NCBI GenBank assembly: GCA_022496805.1
Contig: CM040101.1
Coordinates: 7,132,501-7,196,500, forward strand
Length of the DNA stretch: 64,000 nucleotides
From: Pohlia nutans
Lineage: Eukaryota > Streptophyta > Bryopsida > Bryales > Mniaceae
Reading direction: 5' to 3'
Shown here in pieces: positions 22,945-34,266 of this stretch. The stretch's first letter is position 1. The number at the start of each line of letters is the position of its first letter. Under the pieces are notes generated by a model. The model worked only from the letters and a program-made list of their open reading frames with translations. It did not search any database and was not told the origin of the DNA. The translations under genes and the position numbers were made by a program.

Positions 22945-23136
22945 ATGACGGACATTAACTTGCCAAGTCAAACTACAAAAGAAGGAGGAGAGATTGAAGA
23001 TTTTGGAAGCAAGAACGAATTAAATGAAATTGAAGATGAAGTGACTTGGCCTTTTGTTTACGTCGCACTAGGTGCATTTATTACACTGAATGTGGTTGTA
23101 AACTGCTTATTAGCTTACCAATTGATTCAAATTTAA
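22945..23136 (+). CDS. Possible small single-pass membrane protein
   Basis: ATG-initiated 63 codons. An acidic N-terminal half (KEGGEIEDFGSKNELNEIED) is followed by one hydrophobic segment (PFVYVALGAFITLNVVVNCL) near residues 36-58, ending at the stop. The composition differs from the AT-rich noise around it. No family is recognised, and it may equally be a chance frame or the last exon of a longer gene. Confidence 0.25.
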   Translation: MTDINLPSQTTKEGGEIEDFGSKNELNEIEDEVTWPFVYVALGAFITLNVVVNCLLAYQLIQI

Positions 23137-23473
23137 AGTATAAAAAAATCCCAAACTTTATCAAAAATGAATTATGCAATAAAATAAATATTATGTTTTA
23201 TTTTTTCTTTAACAAAATATTAATATCAAATGGTAAGACTTGATTAAATAAAGCATATAGATTGCAGCTTGGATTGCAGACCAATTTCTTTGCACAAAGA
23301 ACCTACAAATACAACCTTGAAAATTTAGAGTTTCAAAATGTAATTACACTTTATAAGTTCCATTTTTTTTTGTTGGTTTTATATTTAGGACTCTTTATTG
23401 TTGCAACTTGGCAATCCAAAATGAGGTTAGTATAAGATTTTTGTAGTTTAGCAAAAAATGGTGATCTCATCAA

Positions 23474-23902
23474 TACTCCCTCCGTCCCATAATAGATGAT
23501 GCTTTTGAGAAAAAAAATTGTCCCAAATTACTTAATGCAAATCATTTGTTCAATTTGATGTTGTATTTTTGCAAATCCTAACAAAGAAAAATCACAAGGC
23601 AAATGCACATGGAGTGTTTTTTGTCTGTGAAGTTTGTGTGTGGAACCTATAACTATTTCAACCACCTAGTACCTTCATAGTTTCTACCATGTAATGTTTG
23701 AAACTCAAAAAAACACAACAACAAATGTTGATCACCATGGTACCATATGCCACACATACCATGCGCAATATGATATTGTTTGGATAGACAACTACTCCGA
23801 AATAGAAACTTTCTATATTTTTGAGGTTTGATGAAATCATTCTGTTTTCTTAATTTTTTGAAATTTTTCAAAAGCATTATTTATTATGGGATGGAGGGAG
23901 TA
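23474..23902. mobile_element. Stowaway-type MITE
   Basis: TA borders enclose CTCCCTCCGTCCCATAATAG and, in reverse complement at the right end, CTCCCTCCATCCCATAATAA, the signature of Tc1/mariner-derived Stowaway MITEs. Confidence 0.85.
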
Positions 23903-23985
23903 TTAACTTAAATGACATGCTATTAGATCCTATTTTGGCTAGTGTGCAGATTAAAACTTTGTGCAAAGTTATAGCATGCATATAC

Positions 23986-24574
23986 TTAACCCCTAAACGT
24001 ATCAAGGTGTCCCTGGAATTGACAATTTGAGAAAAAGCATTATAAACTACTATTTAGAAGAATATTTTGGAATTGATATACAAATGAAAGTTCTAGATTT
24101 TGAATTTTAGATTCCATCTGTACGGTTTGATTCACTAATACTATCACCAATATTTAATTATAAAATTTGAAAGTTAAAATTAAAAAATTCCTTCTAAATT
24201 CGATTACAAACAAAATTTTAATATTTTTTGAGTAAAATTTGTTGGAATGAATTTGAAATGAGATACTCTTAAACGTGGTGATTCTTTGAAATTTTTGTGT
24301 TTCTTAAATCTATGACCTCATTTTTGCAAGGCCACTTTTGAACTACAGTCAATGCAATTTTGGCTTGGTCAACGACTTGACATACTTCTACATTTGTAAT
24401 TTTAGAAAAATATGTAATCAAGTATGACTAAATCCAACCGTTAGATAGGACAACAACTTGGTGAAGAATCTCCGAAAAATTGGATGACTTTCATCCAAGC
24501 ATTGATGAGAACGTGAAAAGGGTTTGAATCTGTTAGTCGTCCACTTTCTGGACGCTCTGACGTTTAGGGGTTAA
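23986..24574. mobile_element. TTAA MITE, 589 bp
   Basis: TTAA borders; left end CCCCTAAACGT, right end ACGTTTAGGGG. The right end shares TTTCTGGACGC(T) with the copy at 33862-34191, so the two belong to one subfamily. Confidence 0.8.
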
Positions 24575-24649
24575 GACAATGGTGCCAATATAAATTCATT
24601 TGTAACAGATGCATGCATTGTTGCACAACCAAATGCCCAATTTTTGACA

Positions 24650-25747
24650 TTAACCCTTTAACGTCCCGATTCAACACTGTTTTTAAAGATTTGTTATAAA
24701 ATGTTTGATGAAAAATAGAAATGGAGTTGATGTACAAAACAAAGTTGTAAATGTCAATGTGAAAATAACATCTGTACGGTTGGAATCATCATATTTATTA
24801 TTAATATTTTCAAATTAATTTTGCAAGGTTTTCTCTTGAAATTCAATTAAAAATCCAAAATAACACAAAATAATTAAAAAGTATTGTAATGAAATTGGAA
24901 TAACATGCACTACAAGATGGTATGGTTTCCATTATTTGATTCTACTTATTATGGAAAATCATGTTTAACCCCTAAATGCCCAGAGCATACACAAAAAAGT
25001 CAAACAACACTTTCATATGGATTTTGCTCATCAATAGCTTTTGAGATAATTTTTGAAATATTTTTAATAAATGTAAACATATGTTTCCTATTGGTCCTTA
25101 ATGTTTCAATTTTTTTTACTGCGTTATAAATTTAATATGATTTTTGAGGTAAAATACACAAAGAATTTCATATAAATTACAAAATTGTTCCAAATAACCA
25201 AAAAAAATTGTAAAAGGGTTCAAGTTACAATGAAGAACCATATGGAAAATTCAATTTTATTTTATTTTTTCTAAATGTGGAAAATTGATGATGACATATG
25301 CTTTGTAGTGTAGTTTGGATTATGACCTCTTGACATTGCGAGTGCAATAAAATACTTAATATTATGATTATTTCAGATTTACAAAGTGAAGTAGAAACTA
25401 GACTTGATAAGCTCCATTTTCTTAGTTGGACTTAAAAGCAAAAATAATCAGCTTTAAAGTTGAAATTGAATTTGACCAACCACCATCCACTAATTGGATG
25501 CTTGGGCATTTAGGGGTTAAGGTCTCACTTTTTGAACTAAGAATGAAACTTGACATAAACCACTTTTGTTATTTTTCAAAAATTCACATTATCTTATTTT
25601 GAAGATCCATACTATCCAAGTGGTAGTCAATTAGCACAAGAATCAAGAGAATTTTGGATGGATGAAAAAATCACCATATGTGGTAAAGGGACGCATCAGA
25701 AATCATCCAGCGTCCAGAATATAGACGCTCGCGCGTCAAAGGGTTAA
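24650..25747. mobile_element. TTAA MITE carrying a nested TTAA MITE
   Basis: Outer borders TTAA at 24650 and 25744, ends CCCTTTAACG and CGTCAAAGGG. The nested element described next lies inside. Fragments of the outer family also lie in the giant transposon near 9119-9338. Confidence 0.7.
24965..25520. mobile_element. Nested TTAA MITE, 556 bp
   Basis: TTAA borders; left end CCCCTAAATGCCC, right end GGGCATTTAGGGG. It lies wholly within the outer MITE 24650-25747 and is therefore younger. Confidence 0.8.
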
Positions 25748-26329
25748 CAACATGATTAGTTCTATAATGCCACTTGCGCTCTGCTCCTATATGAAAGTTT
25801 GTTGTCTTCATTGTTTGATGTGTAGTCTTTGATAGTACTAATATACTCAATAAGCACTTTATTCACATCGGCCTCTAAAGAGGACCAAAGTTTCTATCTA
25901 TCTACTAATATATTGGATAACTTCATATCGTGCTAGAACTTAGAATTTTTATAAAGAGCCTTTTGGGTTGAAAATAAAATTTACCGACAGCTAGCTAAAC
26001 ATGCAGAGTAATTTCAATAGATAGTGGTTCTTCCTCTCTTGATTAAAAATATATACTATTGCATTCAATAGTGCTTTCTCTCAGACACAGTTTAAGTCAA
26101 TCCAACCCCAACCCCAACCCAACTCCAATCCAACTCCTCAATCTTAATTGGATTGGGTTTGATTGAGTTTGGAGCAAGTGAATCCAAACTCAACTCAATC
26201 CAATTTCAATTGCGATTCTTTATACAATCTCAATCACAAGCTACAAAAATTTAATTACTCAAAGTATGATAGCTATATAAAGGAGAGAAAAGTAGTGAAT
26301 TTTATAACTTGTAGCTGCCTAACCAACCG

Positions 26330-27721
26330 TTTTTTTTTATTGACTTATAAAATTGAATTTCATTTTCTCATCCGTCAAGCACATTTTGCAAGTAAAACAA
26401 ATACTACAAAATTCTATGGCAAGATAGCTTCATGCATGTGTGGAACAATTGGAAAGGGGATGATTTGTGGAATTCTTTTGCATCATTTCATGTTGTAGTG
26501 ATTCACCAAAAAAATTTAACTCCTAAACGTCCTCACTCTTGTCCATATTAGGCACTTTTGCAAAGATGCATTATCAAATGCAACTAAGAGGGATATTTTG
26601 AACTTGATGTGTAAATAAAATTTGTACAATAGAAAATTTAGATTCTATCCATAAAGTTAGATTTGCAAATGCTATCACCAATATTTTTCTATAAATTTTT
26701 TGGGGAAGTCACTTAGTGTAAATTTTGGATACATATGAGTGTACAAAGGGTATTTAATGGGGGGCTATGAAATAATTGGAATATTCTACTATTTATAGTA
26801 TATCTAGGGTATATTATATATATTCTAAGAATATTCTTAAAATATTCTCAAATTGGTTTAAAACACCCTATATTACTTCCATAAATTTATAATTTTTATC
26901 TCAAATGAATAAAAGACATCCTATATTTGTTCTCTTATAGTTATCTAAATTCTTGATAGTGACTTCCTCGGGATAAAATTTGAAACTCAAAATTCAATTT
27001 TTTTTTGTAATTTGATTACGAATAAGATATTGACAATTTGTGAATGAAATTTCTTGTGATGGGTTGAAATGCAATACACTAAATGTAGTGATTTTTGGAG
27101 ATTTTTTGGTTGCTTAATTTTATGAGCTGATTTTTTCAAGAGCGCTTTTAGACTAAAATCTTTGAAATTTTTGGTGAAACACTACAACATGAAATGAGAC
27201 ATAAAAGTTTCACAAATCATCAACTTTCTAATTGGATCACACGTGCATTATGCTAACTTCCCATAGAAAATTTAGCAAAAAATTCACACTGCAAAAATTG
27301 CATGATGGATGAGAAAACGAAGTTTGCTTCTGTACATCATGCAAAATCTCCATGGTTGGACAGTTAGGGGTTAAGATCTTAGTTCAAAACAAATCAATTG
27401 TGCTCTTCAAAAAATCAACTCATCAAATTAAGCAATCAAAAATCTCCAAAGTTAGAGTATTACATTTCGACCCCTCACAACAAATTTCATTCAGAGATTG
27501 TCAATATCTTATTCATAATCGAATTACAAAAGAATTTTGAATTTTTACACAAAATATTGGTGATTGCAATCATAGATCTAACCGTGTGGATATAGTCTAA
27601 AATTCATAATGCACAACTTTTATTCATACACCAAGTTCAAAATATCCCATTTAATTGCATTTTATAATGCATCTTTGCAATTCTTCAAATTTGGAGAGGG
27701 CTGTAGGCATTTAGGGGTTAA
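26330..27721. mobile_element. TTAA MITE (subfamily of 50400-50973) split by a reverse-oriented relative
   Basis: 26384-26515 aligns with the left half, and 27375-27721 with the right half, of the copy at 50400-50973. The right end reads GGCATTTAGGGG then TTAA. The two halves are separated by the inner copy at 26516-27374. The left terminus is degenerate, so the start is approximate. Confidence 0.65.
26516..27374. mobile_element. Inner TTAA MITE, opposite orientation, with a further small insertion
   Basis: TTAA borders with CTCCTAAACGTCC and a right end GGACAGTTAGGGG. The sequence matches the same subfamily in reverse. Within it 26704-26967 is bounded by GGAAGTCACT and AGTGACTTCC and looks like a third-level insertion. 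Confidence 0.65.
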
Positions 27722-29299
27722 ACCATTCACACAATTGTGTAAGGTAGAGGATACTAAAACCATTAACTTTCTCATCCTATCTCCAACAAGGTCATATCTC
27801 CTATAACCCAACAAATTTTTGTAGCAATCTTGAAATATGGTTATAAAAGATTGAAATTTACATTGGAAGAAAGGATTTCTAATGGAAATAAAAACCAAGT
27901 ACAATTATTGGATTTAAATTCCATATGAAAAAATTGTAAAATTTCAAACTTCAATTGATAAATGTTCTAAATTTCAATGTCTTAGTGTTGTACATTCTAC
28001 AATAAGTATCTATTAATTGTCTAATTTTTTTTAGGGTAAGCATTTGGGTAGACTCTTGGTCTCATGCCGGTTCAATCTACATTAATAACCTCTACTATCA
28101 ACATCAACTCATATATTCATTCACTTGATTGAATTTATTAACAAGCGGTGTAAAAAACGACTTAGATAAATGCCTATGGCCATTATCTTTGAATGGAACA
28201 TAAGGTTCTTTAGCAGTTAGTGGAGTTCACCCTTTGCAACAGTAGATGCTTCAACAGTGACTGTTTCACCACCCAACTTCTTTAGCTAAAGATGATGTGG
28301 ACTTGCCATGATTCGGGGATCTGCTACAATGATTGGGGAATAGTGACCAAATTCTCAGGTGTTGCATAGAAGAGCTAAAGAACCTTATGATGGAGTTGTC
28401 CACAATGAATTACTTACGACCTCCCACTTTAAAAGTACATAAAAAAATACATTACGACAAAATTTGGATTGCAAAAAAATTGGCTCGTGTATCCAAACGG
28501 TGATCTCTATCCACCTCCCAAAAATCACACTCACATGTATGGCCAAATTTCCAGATGATGTTCAAGAGTGGGACAGATTTCCGGTTGTGCTGGGTCCCAA
28601 ATTGACATGATCCCAGTTCATTGGTTTTGCATCAGTTGAGGCGGCCATAGAGGCACAATAATGAAGGAGGTGACCACCGACCGGGAAGCTCAAAGAAAGA
28701 GGAGCAGATCATTTGTCAAATGGTCACTTGTGTTAGAAAAAAGGCTCATGGAAAAGGGGCCTTTCATGACCGTTGTGTGGTGCCATAATTTGCGAGTGTC
28801 CCACCATGGCATATTGACATGGGTGGTTGATCTATTTTCATGCTATTTTAGTACGGTCCTATTTTCCTCCACCATGGGAGCAGGATGCAACCAATGATTT
28901 TATTATTTTGGCATTTTAATGCCAAAAAGTACCAAAAATTAATTGACGTGTACCAAGCCCTAAAGAAAAATTTGAGATGAAGACACAAAATTATTCTAAT
29001 TTTTGAAAAGAAATCATATGAAATCGCTAGTTTTTAATGAAAGTCATCAAAATATGTGGATGAAATGATAGTTCTATCCAAAATATAGATGAATTAATAT
29101 GAAAATATTTGGCTACACCATTTAATTTTATGTCGCCACTTTAACACCTCTCCAAAAACCAAAAAAAAAGATCCCTGGTTCATGCAACACAATCAATTCA
29201 ATTCCATGACATTTTTGAGCTACTTGGCATGGTCCCCTTTCTAAAGTGCTACTGTACAAGCATCCTTCCTCAACAATAGAATTAAATGATGTTTCTAGA
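27722..29299. other. Intergenic, nothing recognised
   Basis: AT-rich. Short open frames show no family resemblance, and no clear repeat boundaries are seen. Confidence 0.35.
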
Positions 29300-29420
29300 C
29301 ACTATAACTGGTCTTTTGTTACTTAAATGGTCCAAAATGACTTTTTTTAAAAGAATTGAGTCACAAAGGACCATTTAAGACATGAAGGACCAGTTATATA
29401 GGACCAAAATCCTACTAGTG
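29300..29420. mobile_element. CACTA foldback MITE with deleted left TIR segment
   Basis: Starts CACTATAACTGGTC and ends GGACCAAAATCCTACTAGTG. Flanks AGA and AGA give a 3-bp duplication. Compared with the copy at 30936-31076, the left end lacks about 20 bp after CACTA. Confidence 0.75.
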
Positions 29421-30935
29421 AGAGTAGCATTAGTGGGTGTCAGAATCAGATGGTGGGTTCGGTGAACAGAAAGCAAGGTTTTGTAGTCTCCGCCTATTTT
29501 GAATGGGTAGGTTTGGTCTTCATATTTACAGTTTGCTTTCATACTTTGGTGTAACAAGTGTCACAAACACTACTTGAGTCTCACCTCAACACTCTCATCT
29601 CCTTGCGACAATGTTTCACATGTCCTAACGTCCTTATTACCTTGTACCCAAGAAATTCACCCATAACCGGAAGACAACTAAAACACAAACTTGGTCACAC
29701 AAAGTGAGTTTCAAAGTACACTTTCAAGTATCTCATGTGCTTGAACCGGGGCTTGAACCATTGTGGAGGATCATCATGGAGGATCATTGGTTATTTTTCA
29801 CCAACCCACCATCCCATTCCGATACCCACTATTGAATCAAAGCCTCCAAATTTAAGTTTTTCTATGTAAGGTGGACATACCCACTACCATCCATTTGACA
29901 ATTTTGTGCCAAAAGTGTACATTTGTGTTCTAGAATATATTCCACAATAGATGAGGCAACATTGGTGTTGGATGGTAATGGGTATTTCCACCTTAGAAAA
30001 TGGATTGTAGGAAAGAGATCAAGCGAGGGTTGTTCAAGAATGATATGGCTTGGCTTGGTACCCTTTATACATTGCTATTATAGAGGTAATTATCATTCTT
30101 TGACAATGAAGAATGATCATGTTTATACAAGATTTTTTTTCCTTTAGAGAGGAAATTGTAGAAAAGGGACCGTACTAAAATAAATCAAGAATGTTATGTC
30201 ATTTTTGAGAAGCTACCTTAAGGCCGCTTCACACGAGGGATATTTTTTGTCAATGACAAAATTTCATTGGTGGACGTAAGTAAGAAGATTTCACATGGAC
30301 AAAGTTGAATGCAATGGCAACAATCAATTATTATTGCAACTTTTTTCAAGCTCAGTTTTGGTTCGGGGTATGATGTGGTTGAAAATTGGCCCACATGAAA
30401 GAATTGGGAAGAGTAATGCAAGATTTAGAGAGGCTTTCACATAATGTGACTCTCAAATACCTAAAAAGAAAAATCTGAATTCTTCTTGCACAACATTTCA
30501 ATTGAGCTCAAGATTGAAAAGTTTGTCAATATTTGTAATTTTTTTACTCAATTCACTCATACTAGGGTTGGGTGTTTTTACGGTAGGGCGTCAAAAATGT
30601 GTAGTGTGACATTGCACAACAACAACATTTTGGCTGTAAACATTTTCTACAAGTTATTGAAAGTTCACTATCCAAAATTTGAATGCTGATTTTTTGTGAA
30701 TTTATAAAGATTTTTTAAGAGGCCAAACTTAGAAATTCATTTTAAAACCATCATTGATAGATTTTACACCTATAATTGAATACACACAGATAATTTAGAA
30801 ATAAACATCTTTCCAGTTAGAAGAAAGTTCCAAAAAAATGTAAATTTTCTTAAAAAACCAATGACAAAAAGATTGTTTGCCTACTACATACGACTAATAA
30901 TAACTTTACAACTATTGTATGTAAATTGATACTAA
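29421..30935. other. Intergenic, nothing firm
   Basis: No gene recognised. A possible element end, TTAAGGCCGCTTCACACGAG, begins near 30220, but I find no partner for it. Confidence 0.3.
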
Positions 30936-31076
30936 CACTAGTAGGATTTTGGTCCTTTATAACTGGTCCTTTGTCACTTAAATGGTCCAAAACGACTCTT
31001 TTTTAAAAGAATTGAGTCACAAAAGACCATTTAAGTCACAAAGGACCAGTTATAAAGGACCAAAATCCTACTAGTG
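30936..31076. mobile_element. CACTA foldback MITE, 141 bp, nearly perfect palindrome
   Basis: Both ends read CACTAGTAGGATTTTGGTCC in the outward-in direction. TAA at 30933-30935 and 31077-31079 is the 3-bp duplication. The transcript would fold into one long hairpin. Confidence 0.9.
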
Positions 31077-33598
31077 TAAATTGATTTAAAAAAAAATATT
31101 CAATCAAGAATTCATGAAAAAAACATTTTAATCAATCATTCAATTTTTATTCTCCAAGAACAGTATGTTGATTTTGGTGAACTTCTAAAAAGTTTTTGGT
31201 GTTCAATCTTAGAACAAAATTTTCGAGGCATCTATACTTCTTTAAAATTAAGAAGAAATCATACTAAAAATGGAGTTTAAACAAGATTTTAGATGTAGGT
31301 TAAGTAAAAAAAGATGTTGACTGAACACCATTCACCATTTTGAGGATTAATACTTTTTAAAATTGCATCACAATCAAAAATTCAAAATAAAACTTCAAAA
31401 TCAATTTAATAAATTTTATATTATTATATATTATTATTATACTCTTATGAATTATATTATTACTATATTATTATATATAATGAAATTGTTGACTCTTTTT
31501 CATAGAATTAATCTAAAATTTATATTCTGCAATTCTGCAATTCAGTTTTTCATGTTTTTGAAAAATTGATGCTTCATGATGCATTATTCAACATTTACAG
31601 AACTAGTAATTTATTAAAACTTGTTGGATTTCTGTTGATTCGGTCACAGTTTTTCTTGTAGTGCTTAAACCAACAGAAACCGGGAGACGTCTGTTGAATC
31701 CTTTAAAAAAAACTGTTAAATATGTCAATTCATGACCGCCAGTGCCCATAACAACAAAGAATTGTTGATTTTTTGTTGGTTTGGTTAGCATTTTCTAGTA
31801 GTGTATTCTGATCCCTCTCATAGAATAACTCTTTTCCTAAAGCAAGATGCTCTTCATCCTCACTGGCAATTTGAGAAGCTTTAGTAGGTAGTCCTAAACG
31901 TTGTCACAGCTAAGCAAGAAACACAGTGAAAAAATACATCAAATCTTGGCCAGTACACATAACAAAAACTCTGTGACAAACAAGCTAAGACGAAGCGTAT
32001 TTGGCAAACATTCTAAACTCAAAATGTCTATTCTAATGCCAACCCAACCTCCATAGCATTGCACTCCGACAATCCTACACCATGAGACCATTTTAATGAT
32101 GAATCGGCCATGGGTCTTGCCAGCATACATGTACATTGCCAATGCTTGCAACCTTGTAAATTCTAGCTCAAACATTATTGAGCGTCAATATTGATGAACC
32201 TCTAGTTCCAACAAAGACAACAGTAACCAAAAAGGAAACATGCAATAAGACCAGAAATGATGTTGATGAATAGAGCTTCGAAAGTATCACAAGTCCTAGG
32301 AATCGATTCAATTAGTGATACTATACAATCTAATTACAATTCTGCATCACCAATTTCCAAGACAATTGGACCTTTATAATTGCAAGACGGCTAGAAATAC
32401 ACATATCGACCGCTGCAACATTTGGGACAAGAGGAAAATATTACTTCATGGGTTTCATAATAAAAGTCCACTTTTTGGCATTGTTTTTCTGCTCGTTTTT
32501 GTCCTCTGTTTTTTTACTTCAAACGTGAGCACTGTTCACTTCAAACAGGGTGGACAGTGAGAGTGACACAAACTACATACTACTATTGAAGAAACTTAGA
32601 CCATTTTTTGAATATTGGGACAACTTTTCGGGCCATAAAAGCATTAAGTTAAAACACGCAAACATTCAAGAGAGGGAGTATAGAAAAGTAAAGCAATTTC
32701 TAGTCAGAAGGGTTGATTGTAAAAATCCACCATCACTATTCCAAAACAGAAGAAAAGTTACCACTTGTTTATTACTCCGTATAACTTATGTTACTGAACA
32801 TCGATTCTACCATGAGTGTGTGGCCTGCCCTTCATGCACCCTAAAAGTTACAGTGTATCAGGTTTTCTCAATAAACAGATTTGCTCCGGCCTCTCCCATA
32901 ACAACATTCTTGAACAATGTTGGTCTGTACCAGAACTGTAGAAGCTCTAACAAAGGTGCTTGAATTGAACCTTTGCAATGCTACTGTACAGTACAGTATC
33001 CTACAATAGCACTGTAGAAACATTTATTCTCTACAGTATTACTTTAGAAAAGGAGCCGACTTCTTCATACCGGTATTCAAGAATGTAAAGATCTTTCACA
33101 AAGTCTACTAAAGTGTCTGTCAAACTGACGAGCATGTACTCAACATGAAGATTTAAAAAATCTAGAAGTAGGTTGAACAAGCGTTTTAGTAGGTTAAACT
33201 TTGTGAAAGAGCAACTCAGCAACTATTTTGTGTTATGTCCCACTATTCTAGAATGTTATGTTTGATGCAGCTCTATTCTTCCCTATATTCTCTTCTAGCC
33301 AAGGGGAAGTAGTCTTACACCAGTTAATGGTTCTTTGTCCGGTGGACATCGTACCATGGGCGGGTCGAATAAGCACTTTATTCACGTCGGCCTCAAAAGA
33401 GGACCGGAGTTCCTATCTATCTATTTTCCAGCCTACCAATGCTAACTTACAACTGATGTTACATAACAATAATGAATCCAGGGCACAAAAACAAACTAAC
33501 CTTTGTGGTAGTATTTGAGTCAAGGACATTTCTATAAACAGCTAAGTTGCAAGGTGCCTCAAATTGAGAAACTACTGCCATGATTTCAACTTCATTTA
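31077..33598. other. Intergenic DNA with MITE ends and a SINE-tail-like motif
   Basis: At 31784-31804 a CACTA-type end reads (minus) CACTACTAGAAAATGCTAAC, and another near 31644-31660 reads CACTACAAGAAAAACTG; their partners are unclear. 32440-32600 resembles the interior of the Stowaway copies at 48038 and 57224. 33368-33424 is a copy of the repeated motif GGCCTC-AAAGAGGACCGGAG described in the findings. No gene is recognised. Confidence 0.4.
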
Positions 33599-34253
33599 AG
33601 GAAACCATACCTTAAAGGAAGCATTTACCTTAAAAGCGTGCGTATCTACTGTAGTGTGACATTTCACGGCTGAAATGTCAGTGTACCCTACGTCGTGGTC
33701 GGTTTCGACATTAATTAATTACTTCTTGTCCCAAAGTGCCACATGTCATCTTGTGATTGGTTAAGGGTGACATGGACCTCTCAAAATCTGATGTGGAAAT
33801 TCAATTTCGACACCTGGTTGTCTGAAACCGACCACAACGTACGGTAGTAGATACACACGCTTTAACCCCTAAATATACCAACCCTTTGAACAGAAGTAGA
33901 TTCTAGCCTCAAAAGTAGATATTAGCATGGCTCAGATGTACATGAGGTGTACATGAGAAGACCATTGCAAGCATAAAATCTACCCAACAAATTTGACATA
34001 CTTGTAGTTGGAGGCCTCTCCAATATTATCAAGAACTCCCCATCACAAGAGATTTATTGTAATTGGTAGAGAATTTAATAGGCTTTCAAAGGTGACTTGG
34101 ATGAAAATCATCCGAGGTTGTATGAAAAAGTTACAAGGCTTCGAATCTGTTCGTGATCCAGTTTCTGGACGCTGGGACGTTTAGGGGTTAAGGTAAATGC
34201 TCCCATAGATACACACGCTTTAAGGTAAATGCTCCCTTCAAGGTATAGTTACC
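33599..34253. mobile_element. Foldback element with long inverted repeats, right arm duplicated
   Basis: Left GGAAACCATACCTTAAAGGA, then GCATTTACCTTAAAAGCGTG, matches in reverse complement the right end GGTAACTATACCTTGAAGGG, then AGCATTTACCTTAAAGCGTG. Internal arms (GTCGTGGTCGGTTTCGACA and its partner near 33820) also pair. In the right arm the segment AGATACACACGCTTTAAGGT occurs twice, one copy being split by the TTAA MITE at 33862-34191. Confidence 0.65.
33862..34191. mobile_element. TTAA MITE, 330 bp, in the right arm of the foldback element
   Basis: TTAA borders with CCCCTAAATAT at left and ACGTTTAGGGG at right. The flanks joined across a single TTAA give the sequence found uninterrupted at 34206-34234. 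Confidence 0.85.
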
Positions 34254-34266
34254 TTATTCATATTTG

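Noticed and set aside
28661..28897. Possible gene in a 78-codon frame
   Set aside because: No family, no splice context, composition like the surrounding intergenic DNA.
32550..32963. 137-codon plus-strand frame
   Set aside because: Its start overlaps sequence shared with Stowaway MITEs and the product matches nothing, so it is treated as chance.
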